From Trichobilharzia regenti (taxonomy: Eukaryota; Platyhelminthes; Trematoda; Strigeidida; Schistosomatidae): DNA of 64,000 nt. Within the stretch, counting starts at the first letter, position 1, and every line of letters starts with the position of its first letter. Shown piece by piece: positions 1 to 10,589 of the stretch. The stretch spans positions 18,308,186 through 18,372,185 of the forward strand of contig OX235266.1 in NCBI GenBank assembly GCA_944472135.2, read 5' to 3'. The notes under the pieces were generated by a model that saw only the letters and a program-made list of their open reading frames with translations, was not told the DNA's origin and did not search any database. Both the position numbers and the translations under genes were made by a program.

Positions 1-837
1 CTATAGACACTATTGAGTGATTTACTTATTATTATGTATGTATATTATCATATTCTCTTGTCGCCTCTTTTGTAGCCTTATTATTATTGATTTTATTATC
101 GATTATATGCCCATGTGTAACAGCGGCTTCTCTTTCGCTGTCTGTGAATGTCTACACTGTGTATGTACTGCCTTCTTTTCAAGCATTCTTCATCACTCTT
201 TCTTGTGTAATTTGGTTCTATTTTCCCTTTTCCCCTTGTTTTTTTATGTGATCTTCTCCTTTTTATGATCACTTTTCACCTTTTTTTCTCTGAACATTCA
301 AATACTATTGAAGACTAGTTAATAAGTAGTATATACCGCTTGTCTTCATTTTAATTAAAAGTAGTAGTAGTATCGGTCCTAGCCTCCTCCGTTTACGTTA
401 CACATTACGTGAACTGGATCTTGTTCTCTTTCTCAGATATTCTTTCTCATATTATGTCATTGAATGAATGAACACCTTGTGTTTTTTTGTGGCACATAAA
501 TTCGTATCTTTCTTTCACTGAACTTTCTCTATTTGTCTTTCTCTGTTCATCATCATCTTCTTCATATTGATTTATTAATTGATTTTTTTTTGTAATCGAT
601 ATGAGTATGAATGAATGATAATATTCTCTTTGTAAAAAAATAAAATCAATAAATTTCTCTTCTATCATGGATTTTATTGATTTATTTAATGTCTTTTTTG
701 TGTGAGTCGCTAGTGAGATGTGTGTGTGTGTGTGTTATTACATTGTGCCGAAATGGCGGCTGGGAGGGGAGGAGTAGATGGATGAAAGCGCGGTAGTTAT
801 ATGCTCCTATAAAAGAACAACATGCGTTTCATGCGAT
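1..837. other. No gene recognised; AT-rich, low complexity
   Basis: The stretch is T-rich with short pyrimidine runs and a TG microsatellite near 719-734. Short open frames have low-complexity composition and match no family I know. I see no SINE head or retroelement motif. Confidence 0.5.
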
Positions 838-2342
838 AGAGCGAATATGTTCATTCAGACATCTATAAAACACAAAATAATTGAGCAAAGAAGAATATCC
901 ACTTTTCGATGATTTCCTCTTTTGGCCCTACAATTAGATATCTCAAGTATTGGTTTGTAGGGATTTGATTGGTTACAGGATTTTCATCATGAGCTGATAT
1001 TAGTTGGAGAACCATTGGAAAACCATCTGGGAGTACTGGACAGCTGTTTCGTCCTAGTTTGGGACATAGAATATTCTAGATTAGTAGTGAATAACAATAT
1101 TAGCTTTTTTTTTTAATAATATCGATTTGTAAAGTATGATCACAATGGGATTACAGTTCATTAAAGATGCTTAAACTATAATAATAATAAAGATATAGTA
1201 GCAAATAGAACATCAACTAAAATTAGGGAAATTGCGCAAAAATTCAGGAAAGTTCAAACCTAAATGGCCAAAGTAATGATAATGTTTGAACTAACTTCTT
1301 TTGGATAGATAAATTAGGCTTGTTAATGTGGATCCACACAGCCTCAGCAATACTTAGTAGTCGAACTCTTAAGGCGAAATTGAGATTTGTTGGTATACGG
1401 TAAATGACTCTGAAAGCAGCCTGGTTAACGTCAATCTTGTGTTTTGTCTCCACAAGATGAGATAGAATAGCGCTGTGAATAGATTTTGTTTGTCCTTTGC
1501 TTAACCAACCACGCAGGGAGATGTTCGGAAATCCGATAAGAAACACGCCTAATTTTACGGCCTATGCAACCAACTGGCTCCACAGGAGCAGTTAAATTGG
1601 TAGATACACATGGAAGAGGCGAAATTAGACAGTTTGTCTTTTACTCTCGAGCGCAATATAGGAGTGGTTTTGAAGACACAGCGGAATTCGGCAGTAGGGA
1701 ATGCTATTTTCACCACTAGGGTCTCGTTAGTATCTCGCTGATATTGTCCCCAAGGAACTGCATTTGTGGGAATATAAGGCCTTGTTTGGAACTGTTGGTA
1801 ACTTGGGCAGCCTTCATTTTTGATTCCTATTCTTATCAAAAATAATTTCTAGATAACTATTTTAACTTAGCAACCGTTTAATATTATTAAGCACTTCATC
1901 AGGACATTCATCTGAGCGAATTGCTGTTGCTCCGTGGCTGACCAAGCACTTTATCAGATTGCGTTTGTATTTCAAGGGTACGAAGCTGAAAAAATGAGTA
2001 TACTGACCGTCAGTTGATGTAGGTTTTCTATATACACTTATTCTTATTGTGCCATCCTCTTTTCTGGTCATAAGGACGTCTAAAAATGGAATACTAGAGT
2101 CTTTTACATTCTCAATAGTAAAATTTATTGCAGGATGCATCTCGTTAAATTTATCGACAAGGATGTTATTTGCTTCCTTCTTATTTTTCATGATCAAAAA
2201 TGTATCATCCGTGTACCGACAATAGAATTCGAGTTTATTAATAACACCGTTAGAAGGCCCATTTTCTAGTTTCTCAAGGAAAATGTCGGCTAGAATGTGT
2301 CCTAGTGGTGACCCCATCGCCACACCTTCGATTTGTCTATAT
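838..2342 (-). mobile_element. PLE-A copy: Penelope-like RT end, linker, GIY-YIG-type domain, 3' UTR
   Basis: Read on the minus strand, the frame at 2356-1862 carries the Penelope reverse-transcriptase motifs QIEGVAMGSPLG and YTDD (normally YVDD), followed by an IPFLDVL motif. A linker frame (1839-1555) has FNCSCGASW, the cysteine-rich lead-in to the GIY-YIG fold. The frame at 1546-1244 continues with WLSKGQTKSIHSAILSHL and an IAEAVWI-like end. The three frames are offset by frameshifts and stops, so the copy is dead. The 3' UTR (about 838-1240) matches the copies at 13.8 and 56.4 kb. The 5' part of the element is missing, and a short plus-strand arm follows at 2343. PLE proteins nick DNA and prime reverse transcription; that role is family knowledge, not shown here. 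Confidence 0.88.
936..1066 (-). mobile_element. SINE-1 fragment (3' half with hammerhead-derived strand) inside the PLE-A 3' UTR
   Basis: On the minus strand this reads as stem II, GAAAC and the self-complementary ACAGCTGT segment, then CAGTACTCC and the family 3' end CATGATGAAAATCC. The tRNA-like head is missing. It interrupts PLE-A 3' UTR sequence that is continuous in the copies at 13.8 and 56.5 kb, so it inserted after the PLE. Confidence 0.75.
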
Positions 2343-2356
2343 GATGGATGATACAT
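1862..2356 (-). pseudogene. Penelope-like reverse transcriptase, C-terminal part
   Basis: The 164-codon open frame holds the second half of a PLE reverse transcriptase. The fingers/palm motif GVAMGSPLG lies near residues 12-20, the catalytic YTDD near residues 48-51, and a downstream IPFLDVL about 40 residues later. A full PLE RT plus endonuclease is typically around 800 residues, so most of the N-terminus is absent. The ATG is only the first methionine after the truncation point and is not a native start. The catalytic aspartate pair is present, but motif A is missing, so the fragment cannot be active. Confidence 0.85.
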
Positions 2357-2390
2357 TTTTGATTATGAAAAATGAGAAGGAAGCAAAGTC
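2343..2390 (+). mobile_element. Short plus-strand PLE-A arm, head-to-head with the 0.8-2.3 kb copy
   Basis: The run GATACATTTTTGATTATG followed by an AAGGAAGCAAA segment is a plus-strand copy of the RT segment that the minus copy carries at about 2166-2210. The two pieces meet at about 2342/2343 with their 5' sides facing, forming a short inverted repeat. Confidence 0.7.
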
Positions 2391-2410
2391 GTTTCTAGTG
2401 ATATCATTCT

Positions 2411-2607
2411 CCGTGCATCGGTGGCACAGTGGTTAGGACTCTCAACGATCATGCACATTGTCCGAGGTTTCGATTCCCTGCCAATGCACACATGATATCT
2501 ATGGTCGGCGTGCAAAATTTGGGCTACCGATATCACATGTTGAAAATTCCATGCCTGTACCAAAAATACAGTATAGAATCAAACTGTAATCAAAAATTAA
2601 AAAAAAT
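2411..2607 (+). mobile_element. SINE-D: tRNA-headed SINE
   Basis: The head has an A box (CAGTGGTTAGGACTC) and a degenerate B box (GGTTTCGATTCCC), followed by the family body (TGATATCTATGGTCGGC, TGAAAATTCCATGCC) and an A-rich tail. The tRNA-like part would supply an internal RNA polymerase III promoter. Other copies lie at 8457, 27964 and 45077. It is not a real tRNA gene because the cloverleaf is imperfect and the body continues for over 100 bases. Confidence 0.85.
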
Positions 2608-2624
2608 GCTCAATCGATTATATA

Positions 2625-2932
2625 TGTGGTGAGAGCAGCCCGCTAGCCAATTGGTTAACATTAATCTACGTCAATGTCTGGGTCACTAATATAGGCCGTG
2701 AGAAAATATGAACAAGGCTGTTTCAACAACCAATCACAGCAAACTTAAACGTGGACAAATATGATTCGCAGGTAGATGGCTCCCCTTTCCGAGGAGCTTG
2801 AAAACAACCAATCAGAAGACTGCGTCTGTCTACTTGACTAGGCTATAATAGTGTATGTGAAATTTAAATAAATACGTGTTGATTTCCGTAATAAAACGAT
2901 CTGTTGCCTGGCCCTTGTCTTCAGTTGTTACA
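2625..2932 (+). mobile_element. Solo LTR (TGTGGTGAGAGC...GTTACA family)
   Basis: The segment starts TGTGGTGAGAGCAG and ends TTGTTACA. It has several CAACCAATCA (CCAAT-box) motifs, a weak TATA region around 2870 and AATAAAACG near the end. Three further copies exist at 50.7, 55.5 and 62.2 kb. No internal retroviral region adjoins it. Unlike the other three, its flanks (TATA on the left, GGTA on the right) do not form a clean 4-bp duplication. Confidence 0.8.
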
Positions 2933-2943
2933 GGTATAGCTTG

Positions 2944-2947
<4 letters not shown>

Positions 2948-2983
<36 letters not shown>
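2948..2983. repeat. (TA)n microsatellite
   Basis: About 18 perfect TA units directly downstream of the solo LTR. Confidence 0.98.
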
Positions 2984-2987
<4 letters not shown>

Positions 2988-3459
2988 ATTATCTTAGCAA
3001 CGAAATAGTTGTGAATTTCTTTCAAAAGGAATTCGAAACGATTATTAAAACTACACGTTGACTTACTCACGTAAAATCCGGAAACAATACAAGATTTGTC
3101 TAAGATACGTACTATATATATCGAATGTAAAATATGAAATATAATATACAAACCTCAATTATGAGTTGTCTGTGACTGAATACTTTTAGAAAAACACAGT
3201 CAATGAACAGAAAACAGCAGAGCTGTGTCAAAGTCGACCCAGGTGTTATTCATACGGCGCTCAAATGTCAGACTCAGAATAATGGGATACAAATAAAAAA
3301 TGCTCACTAGTGAGGGGTACATGAATAAAGTATATACTCTTCAACTATAAGGAATCAACTACTATACAGCAAATAAAGCGTAAATCCATTAAATGCGTTA
3401 ATCTTCAATAGCGAAGAAAGTCTTGTTTAAGTCAAAAAAATATATAGCTCATACTTCCA

Positions 3460-4085
3460 TATTAGTTTATTTATTATAGATGTATCACACAGTGAGTGAA
3501 ACAGTATTATTATTTACTGGATGACGAAGTTTCGAAGAAAATTTATTGTTCACAATCATATCAGTTGTATACCACACGACTTCGCAACATGAGTTTTATA
3601 GTATTCTTTGTTCTCTCCTATTTGTCTTCTTTTGGGGTAGTAGAATTTCCCAGATATCTGGGACAAGTGTTGAATCATTCGTATTATACATGTTTGTAGT
3701 TGATTCGATAAACACAGCTGCCGTCATCAATCTCTCCCTCCACCCTGTTGTTACATTAGATTTTAAAACTGCCATCTTATCCCATCTCATCCTATTGTAT
3801 GGTTGTGTGTAAATTGCATGTGGTGAGAACTGTAGCTGAACTATTCTCTGGATTTCTTATCTTATTCGGGTCAACTAATCTAGATTTTGCTAGGTTCTTA
3901 TGTTCGGCTGGTCTCACTGCTCCTGTTCGACTACTTTGGCCTATGTATTTGACCTGATCATCATTGCAGGCAGGGTAGTAGATGAACTAAATTGTTTTGT
4001 TTTAAAGGCTCCACAGGATTGATCCTTTAACCAACAAAGCTTGTTTCTAATTGAGTTTGTGGGGTTAATTCCATATTTGTGATGA
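3460..4085 (-). mobile_element. PLE-D copy, minus arm of a head-to-head pair
   Basis: Minus-strand translation gives the PLE-D endonuclease region, recognisable from the AEHKNLAKSRLVDP-type segment at about 3960-3880 and the EIWEILLPQ end at about 3650. It continues to a 3' end with the same terminal sequence as the copy ending at 4735 (AAACTAATATGG). Stops and shifts interrupt it. It meets the plus copy at about 4085. Confidence 0.82.
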
Positions 4086-4735
4086 TATTAGTCATAGTGA
4101 TAATAATACTGATAATATTCATGACGACATGCACAAGAAAATGATAACACCAACAAAAAGGAATCTAAATCCATCAGTAGTAATTCCGTGCAAGGAAGGA
4201 GCCTCGGAAACTTTACACATTATTCTTAAAAAGTTAGGAATAAAAGTGACATTCAACCCTTCCCCCCACCCCCCACAAACTCAATTAGAATCAAGCTTTG
4301 TCGGTTAAATGGTGGATCCTGCGGAGCCAATTAAACCGAAAGAATTCAGTTCATCTAATACCCTACTGAAATGATTATCAGGTCATATACATAGGTCAAA
4401 CTAGTAGAACAGGTGCGGTCAGACTAGTGGAGTACAAAAGCCTAGCAAAATCTCGATTACTTGAGAAGACAAGAAATCTGCAGAATAGTTCAGGTATAAC
4501 ACTCACTACACGCAATTACACACAACCATACAATAGGACGACAAATAGGAGAGAGAGAGAGAACAAAGAAAACTATAAAACTCAAGTCTCGAAGTCGTGT
4601 GATTATAATTGATGATATGATTATGTGAACAATACTACATTGTGTTCGAAATTGTGTCATCCAGTAAATAATAATACTGTTTCACTCGCTGTGAGTGATG
4701 CATCTAATAAACAAACTAATATGGAATTACTTTTA
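4086..4735 (+). mobile_element. PLE-D copy, plus arm of a head-to-head pair
   Basis: Frames reading HSDNNTDNI, LNPSVVIPCKEG, LKKLGIKV, LLEKTRNLQNSSG and ENYKTQVSKSCDYN match the linker and GIY-YIG region of the copies at 21.6 and 29.8 kb. The catalytic part is scrambled by frameshifts. It ends at about 4735 with the PLE-D 3' terminus shared with the minus arm. Confidence 0.82.
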
Positions 4736-5680
4736 ACCATAATTTCCAAGTTTTACACATATATTAATATTTATACTACTTTCTAATGATAAGTAGTATA
4801 AAGTCGAACACAAAAGAAAGGAAAGGTGAGAAAAGTATTTTGGCGATTGTTCACGTCAACAATGATATTACTGGAAAGAGTAACTCTTTGCTGGAAATCT
4901 CTTGTTGTTTTTATCACTCAACAGTGTTTTTATTGACTATGTGTACTTGACTATTTGGCTTACAATCACAGCGTACTTTTCTTGAAATAAGGTCTTGGTT
5001 TTTATGTACTTTTCATAATAAATATAACTGTGTAATAACCTTTAAAGTACATCTTTATTTGGTAGGCAGTACAAGTTCTGTTTGAGGTCAGTTATCTGTA
5101 TTGTTCTGGTGTTCACTAGAGATAAGGTTTAGGATTGTCATATGCCTGCCTTTCATGAGTCATTCTAACTTCATATCTAGGCTAGTCGTAATGAGAAGTC
5201 TTAGGTAAAGAAGGAAGAATTTTAAACTGAGGACTATCCATAGGTGTATTTGGGGTGAATGAACTTGTGTACAACCACTTCTTCATGGCCTTTTCAAACA
5301 TAAATTGACCGCGGTCTGTCGTATCTAATCTCTTTTACTACAAATAAACAAATTGATTATTGGAGGTCATTGAAAGCTCAGTAGGATTGACGAATTTATT
5401 TTCTGTCTTACACAGGCCGATGTACTTCTCCAGGGTTGAAAGTATAGCTGCTGCTGGCGGTAGAATATCCTAGAACTAGATCTCTTAAGACCTATTTGCT
5501 TTCCGAAGACGAATCCTACACTTGAAACTAGTAATACAAGTGATAGCTGGTGGAATCGATGTAGATCGGAATGTTGTAAATAGGGGCTCAAAGATTTAAC
5601 GCGTATGGAGCTTTGCGTGACCACAGAATTTTTGAGGGACTCATTGGTGATGATACCTAAGTGCTAATCCCCACAAACAA
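4736..5680. other. No gene or repeat family recognised
   Basis: AT-rich sequence. A short minus-strand frame at 5624-5367 matches nothing I know. No SINE boxes or retroelement motifs are visible. Confidence 0.4.
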
Positions 5681-5845
5681 ACTCTTGAAAAATGATCTGA
5701 TCCTTGCTAGTAACTGGCAGTAGGATGAAACTGACTGGAGATCTAGTGAGAAGTCGAGAGCAGTTGGGCTCACCAGCGGGTTGGATGTGAGGACAAATAC
5801 TCACCGGTAATACTGGCTGGTGCGGTGCAAGTAGCGTTAAAATCA
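5681..5845 (+). mobile_element. SINE-1 tandem-junction remnant
   Basis: CTTGAAAAATGATCTGATCC, then a segment resembling CTAGTGATTGGCGACAGG, resembles the junctions at 20.41 and 33.38 kb, where the 3' end of one SINE-1 unit runs into the upstream part of the next. Confidence 0.5.
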
Positions 5846-5859
5846 CAAATTGGCAGAAA

Positions 5860-6045
5860 TTATAATTTGCAATTAGTGGTGTTCTCTGTGCTGGTTGGTT
5901 TAGTTGCGGAGCTTTCGTCGTCCTTCTGGACCAACATCTTCAGCGCAGTTTTTAGCATAAAGTGAACTGATTTAAATTTTCTATGAATGATAGAATCGCG
6001 TCTCCCGGTAATCATTTTTACACATGTGTTGAATTTAGGGTCATC
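5860..6045 (-). mobile_element. PLE-E-like 3'-terminal remnant
   Basis: GTTCTCTGTGCTGGTTGG, GCGGAGCTTTCGTC and ACATCTTCAGCGCA parallel the 3' end of the PLE-E copies at 25.71 and 61.93 kb, which carry TTCTCTGAGCTGGATGG and ACATCTTCAGCGCATAC. No coding motif remains. Confidence 0.55.
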
Positions 6046-6055
6046 AAGTTAGCTT

Positions 6056-6225
6056 CTAGTGGTTGAATAGTCCACCAGCTGGACTGGTAACCAGAATGTC
6101 ACAGGTTCGAACCCCGACAGGTGCACACCGTGATGAGTCCCAAACTGGGACGAAACGAATTTTGAGTACTCCATATTGACTTTCAGGGGTTATCTAACTG
6201 ACATCAATCCGTGGTTAAACCTTAA
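6056..6225 (+). mobile_element. SINE-1 copy with hammerhead-derived module
   Basis: The tRNA-like head has a B box GGTTCGAACCCC and a weak A box. It is followed by TGATGAGTCCCAAACTGGGA and CGAAACG, the two strands around hammerhead stem II. The position before TGATGA is G rather than C, and the usual ACAGCTGTC cleavage strand is altered, so self-cleavage is unlikely. Confidence 0.75.
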
Positions 6226-7395
6226 GTCGATCTGTTGATAGGTAGTTATTTTTGCTGGTTAAGAGTGAAACACGATGTCGCAGAATATGTACTCGACCGT
6301 CTACAGTATCACTTGGTGAAAATGGATGGGTACATTAGACTATCAGACTGGTAGATTCCAGTTACAGCAGTAGGGAATTTATGGTCCGTGAAAATGTTTT
6401 TTGAAACACCAATACCTTCAGAGTTCTTGTGTCGAGAAGGAAGAATTCTCTTCCTGAATGCATCAGCTATATATATATTCAGGAGATTAGAAGAATACAT
6501 TGTCATCAACAAACTAATGGTCTGGCAATGAGCATAATCTATGATTGGCTGAGTTAAAGAGGTTGAGGGAATAGAACATTTGTTGGTTCCACCCACACAT
6601 TATGACTCCCTTGCGGAAACACCAACAAATTTGTCACTCTGATGTATGGTGATAAGAAACCACAGCTAACAATACACAATTAGAATGGAGCAGTATCGTC
6701 AACGACAGAACATGGAGAGATGTGAAACATAAGGTAAAGACGCGATCACAAGTTTGATCGGGTGACCTCCTGTTGACGCTTACACATCCAAGCCCACGGT
6801 CAAGAAGAAATGGATAAGTTAAGGCGTAGAGAATGAAAGTACATTTTTGAAGGGGAAGTGCATCCACGAAAGCTTTTCACAAAGTGGTAAAGTCCATGCG
6901 GTGTTTATGCTACTAGGAATGGAGACAAGCTGAAACACTTGAAGGATAATATTTGATGGATAAACAACTATCGATTAGATCCATCTTGATATGTATCAGT
7001 TTCACAGGAGGTGATTACGTGGAACCTTGTAAACGAGTTCTCCAGAAACGCTCACATCAACACTACCTCATTTTGTTTGATGCATAGCTGAAACTCTAGC
7101 TGTACACGGATGGAAACCTAAGTTACATCTTCAAAAACGTTTTGTTAAACCCCTTTCTTTCTTTACCTTGGTCATAGTAGAGTTTTTTTTATTTTAGTTT
7201 ATTTTATCGCTTGAATTCATTCCTCTTCACTACATCGTCACCTTCTCTATTGGTGTTAACATCATGGCACTTTTGACAACAGTTGACGTACTTTTTAAAT
7301 CTTATTTCCAATTCACTTATGAAATTTTAAGATTTTGTAATTCATCAGTTTCAACTGAACCACCTGGAAAATCATGTTATTTATCTTTATTCTGA
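6226..7395. other. No gene or repeat family recognised
   Basis: Short frames on the minus strand (6596-6309, 6867-6634) show no known motif. No microsatellite or SINE boxes are evident. Confidence 0.4.
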
Positions 7396-7399
7396 TCAT

Positions 7400-7960
7400 C
7401 ATGGATGATTTCATATGAACTGTGATCAACATTTGACCGAATAATTCCAAAATACAGTTGGGCGCCGAGTGAGAAGTAGACATTTGTAGAAAAAATTATT
7501 ATATTTGTAAAATCTCAGCGAGATTGAAATAAGTAATTCCAACGTTTCCTGCGTTCGGTAATCTGGTGGTCCGAACTTATTCAGGAAAATTAATCGCAAT
7601 TAACATAACAGAGGTATATATATATATATATATATATATGAAAAGAACATCTCTTGTTTTTAAAAACTTTGTCCAATCGTGAGTCATAAAACAAGTATCA
7701 ACAAGTATAATAAACAAAATTGTATGAGCTATGATCAAAATCTGACCTCAGACTTACAAATATTGATCTACCTTTGTTAAACACTTTAAACACAGTGTGT
7801 ATGTATGTGTGTGTGTGCGGATAAACAGTTGTAAAACAATGTCTTAACTTATCCATAAGTAGATATAGACAGTCGGGAATTCTGACCAAGTATTATTAAT
7901 TAGTGATACATATCCATTTTTATTTATTAATCAGGATTTCCTATGCATCAACTAACATCA
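7400..7960 (-). mobile_element. PLE-G 3' repeat, copy 1
   Basis: This segment is directly repeated at about 8255-9110, with long near-identical stretches such as the 7480-7575 block. It lies downstream (minus sense) of PLE coding sequence at 9.1-9.7 kb, the position of the pseudo-LTR repeats in Penelope-like elements. A TA microsatellite at 7615-7640 occupies the spot where the second copy carries a SINE-D. Confidence 0.6.
7533..7592 (-). ncRNA. Possible hammerhead-like motif in PLE-G, decayed copy
   Basis: This is the same fold as at 8373-8432, but the core reads CTGAATA in place of CTGAAGA. The GTTCGG/CCGAAC helix and GAAACG are intact. Probably inactive. Confidence 0.3.
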
Positions 7961-8254
7961 CACCTTCATGATGTCTGTTCAAACTGTTAGTATCTAGAAA
8001 TTTTTGATTAGACGTGTTTTCAAAATTATGGTGTTTAGGATTAGAGTTTGGTTGAAACACCCTGTCAAACTCATGACTTTGTCTTCTTTCTGAAAATTGA
8101 GCTGATTTATGCGACCTACTGGAGTTGTCAGGTGATTGGACAGCTACGGATTTAGGATACGCATTCTGTTGCAGACAACGGAGAGTGGAAACACAATGAT
8201 TGTGCCAATTACATATAGTTTCTTTGTTAATTTAATTCGATTGCAAAATAAATC
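7961..8254. other. Spacer between the two PLE-G repeats
   Basis: No motif is recognised with confidence. Its position between two direct repeats suggests PLE-G sequence from a tandem or partially duplicated element. Confidence 0.35.
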
Positions 8255-8372
8255 AAATGAACTGTAGTCAAGATTTGACAGAATAGTTCTAAAACATTTG
8301 GGCGCTGAATGAGAAGTAGACATTTGTAGAAAAAATTATTATATTTGTAAAATCTCAGCGAGATTGAAATAA

Positions 8373-8432
8373 GTAATTCCAACGTTTCCTGCGTTCGGTA
8401 ATCTGGTGGTCCGAACTTCTTCAGGAAAATTA
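8373..8432 (-). ncRNA. Candidate hammerhead-like motif of PLE-G
   Basis: On the minus strand, TAATTTTC is followed by the exact core CTGAAGA, a 6-bp helix GTTCGG/CCGAAC closing a 12-base loop, then GCAG, GAAA, a minimal ACGT stem III and GGAATTA. GGAATTA can pair back to the first strand to form stem I, allowing one bulge. Hammerheads in the terminal repeats of PLEs are known. The extra GCAG between stem II and GAAA is not canonical, so activity is doubtful. Confidence 0.4.
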
Positions 8433-8456
8433 TAGAAATTAAAAATATCAGAGGTA

Positions 8457-8637
8457 AGTCGGTGTCATAATGGTTGGGACTCTTGCCGACCATGCACGTG
8501 GTTCGAGGTTCGATCCCCTGCCGACGCACATCTGATATCTATAGTCAGCCTGCAAAATTTGAGCTGAAAATTCCGTACCTGTACCAAACATTCGGTGTGG
8601 AGTCGAGCTTTAATAAAATAAAAATAGAAAAAATAAA
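8457..8637 (+). mobile_element. SINE-D copy
   Basis: The A box CATAATGGTTGGGACTC, B box GGTTCGATCCCC, the family body TGATATCTATAGTCAGCC and an A-rich tail AATAAAATAAAAATAG are all visible. It sits in PLE-G repeat copy 2, at the place where copy 1 has a TA microsatellite. Confidence 0.87.
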
Positions 8638-9124
8638 TAGCGGGACATCTCTTGTTTTTAAAACCTTTGTCCAATCATATGAGTCATGAAACAGGTATCC
8701 ACATGTATAATAAACAAAAATTGTATGAACTGTGATCAAAATTTGACCTCAGACTTTCAGAACTTACTGTGCATTTGTTAAACATTTTGAACAGAGTGTA
8801 CTTTTCATTAAAATTTTAGTGATTGCGTTCGACTAATCGTTTCTGCTCGTAGATATCTACATATGAAAATATATGTGTGTATGCGTTATACAATGGTGGG
8901 TGTGTATGTGTGTGTAAGGGTAAACACTTTTAAAACATTTGTCAGCCTTTCCATTAGAATACATAAACAGATGGGAATTTCGACCAGGTATGATTAATTG
9001 TTCATACATATCCATTTTTTATTTATTAATCAAGACTTGCCATGCATCAACTATTATCACACCGTCATGCCTATTCAAACTGTTGGGATTCACCCATGTA
9101 TATGTACGGCTTCCGCGATCAGTC

Positions 9125-9735
9125 TTTCTTTATATGAACCAAAACTTTTCTGTAGAACCAACCTTAGTCTTATCAAAGTCGATTTCACGTCCCGTTTCTA
9201 TTAAATAGAGTGCAATCGCTGAGTTGTTTTCTAGCTTCTTCAAGTCTGCAGAGGTCTTTAGATATTGTTTATGCTCTGTCACTCTTATATTTACCTGTCT
9301 GAAAGTTTCTCCTACATATACGGCGTTACAGTCCACACAATTGATCTGGCATACGCAATTCTACTGATTGTCTTGTCCTTTTTTGATCCTTAATTTTCAC
9401 CAGTTATGAGTGTAAGGTGTTTGTTGCACGAGAATACACTCTTATGTTGTCATGATCGTTAAGGATTCGCTTTATTTCATCGGATGTTTCTTTGCGGTAA
9501 GGAATCACCGCTGTACTAACCCAATTCTTAGCAGCAGGTTTCATTCGATCCAACCTTATCTTCACATTTTAAATATCTTTTTATGAAGTCTTTAGGATAA
9601 TTATTTGATTCAAGAGTGGATTGAATCAATTTTAGCTATTTGCTAATTTCTTCTTTCACCTCAGTAACTAGACGTTTGACTCTATGCATATTTACTGAAT
9701 AATTCTTAATATCACTTTATGCCTCTTACTGTAAT
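9125..9735 (-). mobile_element. PLE-G remnant: linker and GIY-YIG endonuclease domain
   Basis: The minus-strand frame at 9336-9130 reads CNAVYVGETFRQVNIRVTEH, a GIY-YIG nuclease core (AVYVGET, an arginine within QVNIRV, then EH), and continues into KKLENNSAIALYLIETGREI. Upstream frames (9730-9360) contain LESNNYPKDFIKRYLK, typical of the RT-endonuclease linker, but are broken by stops. In PLEs this domain cleaves the target site. It retains its core residues here but is disconnected from an RT. Confidence 0.82.
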
Positions 9736-9804
9736 ATAAACACAGATTGAAAATGAAGTCGTTGAGAAGAAATATTTCTGCCCTAAACAAAATTGTCTTC
9801 TAAA

Positions 9805-10135
9805 TTGTGGACGGTGGCTAGCAACGGAATCCAGTATGTGCATTTCGTCCTATTCGGGACTCGTCATCTGGATGTACCTGCATTCCACAGCTAGTGATCA
9901 TGTCCCCACCGAGGCTCGAACCCAGTGCCAATAGTTTCAAACGCCAAAGCGTTATCCATTAGACCACTTGGGCCACTAGATCTGGCCACCTCTTGTGCAA
10001 CGGGTCATATTAATTTAATTGAATATGAGATTTTCGCGTCGATTGATTGAACCGAAGTGCTCGGTCTCAGGCTGACATGTCGACTTCATGTGCAGATGCT
10101 TCGACGATGTCTGGGCATTTAATTAGTATTTAATT
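9805..10135 (-). mobile_element. Smα-type SINE with tRNA head and hammerhead
   Basis: In minus sense the head has TGGTCTAATGGATAACG (A box) and GGGTTCGAGCCTCGG (B box), followed by the hammerhead segment. The outer sequence GTGG(A/C)(A/C)GGTGGCT appears at both ends (9806 and about 10136), as expected if units are tandem; the unit is about 330 bp. This is the repeat class long known from schistosome satellite DNA. Confidence 0.87.
9825..9885 (-). ncRNA. Hammerhead motif of the Smα SINE, core C3 changed
   Basis: Minus sense: stem I ATCCAG, core ATGACGA, stem II GTCC/GGAC with a 6-base loop, GAAA, then CTGGATTCC. The invariant C3 of CTGANGA is A here. C3 pairs with G8 in the active fold, so loss of activity is expected. 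The cleavage triplet would be ATA. Confidence 0.65.
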
Positions 10136-10585
10136 TGTGGAAGGTGGCTGGCAGTGCTCTAACGACAACCAACTTTAGGGGCGGATACGGTGGGCTAAAG
10201 AAGATATAATGTGTGTGGCTGACACCATAAAGGTTGAGACAGTCGTGCTCAAAAAATTTTTGACAGTGAAATGAGTGTGTCTTGCAAGTAGCATGTTGTT
10301 TGTTGAATGGAAGAATGGGTAGTGGGGATCATGCTAAAAATCACTATTCCACAACCAATATTCGCCGTGCATCTTTGTCTCTTCCTTTCCAATAATGTCT
10401 ACTGATTACAATTTCTTCCAGACTAGCGATACTGTGGAAATGAAGGGATCACCTATAGTTTGGTTTTTTGTGGAACATACAATACATGTTTTATGCAAAT
10501 ATTTGGGTGTGGGATAGTCAATAAATACAGGACGAGTCTTGAATATATATATTTAAGTGAGCAAAGGGTACTTTTTGGTGTAATA
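10136..10585. other. No gene recognised
   Basis: The first about 20 bases repeat the Smα unit start. The rest shows no known motif. Confidence 0.4.
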
Positions 10586-10589
10586 AGAT

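Larger units (their letters stand above)
8255..9110 (-). mobile_element. PLE-G 3' repeat, copy 2, split by SINE-D
   Basis: This is a direct repeat of 7400-7960 with the same order of blocks on both sides of the SINE insertion at 8457-8637. Downstream it joins the PLE-G endonuclease remnant at 9.13 kb in the same orientation, so it is most simply the 3' region of that element. Confidence 0.6.

Noticed and set aside
2876..3151. Frames with isoleucine-tyrosine repeats
   Set aside because: Translation of the (TA)n microsatellite.
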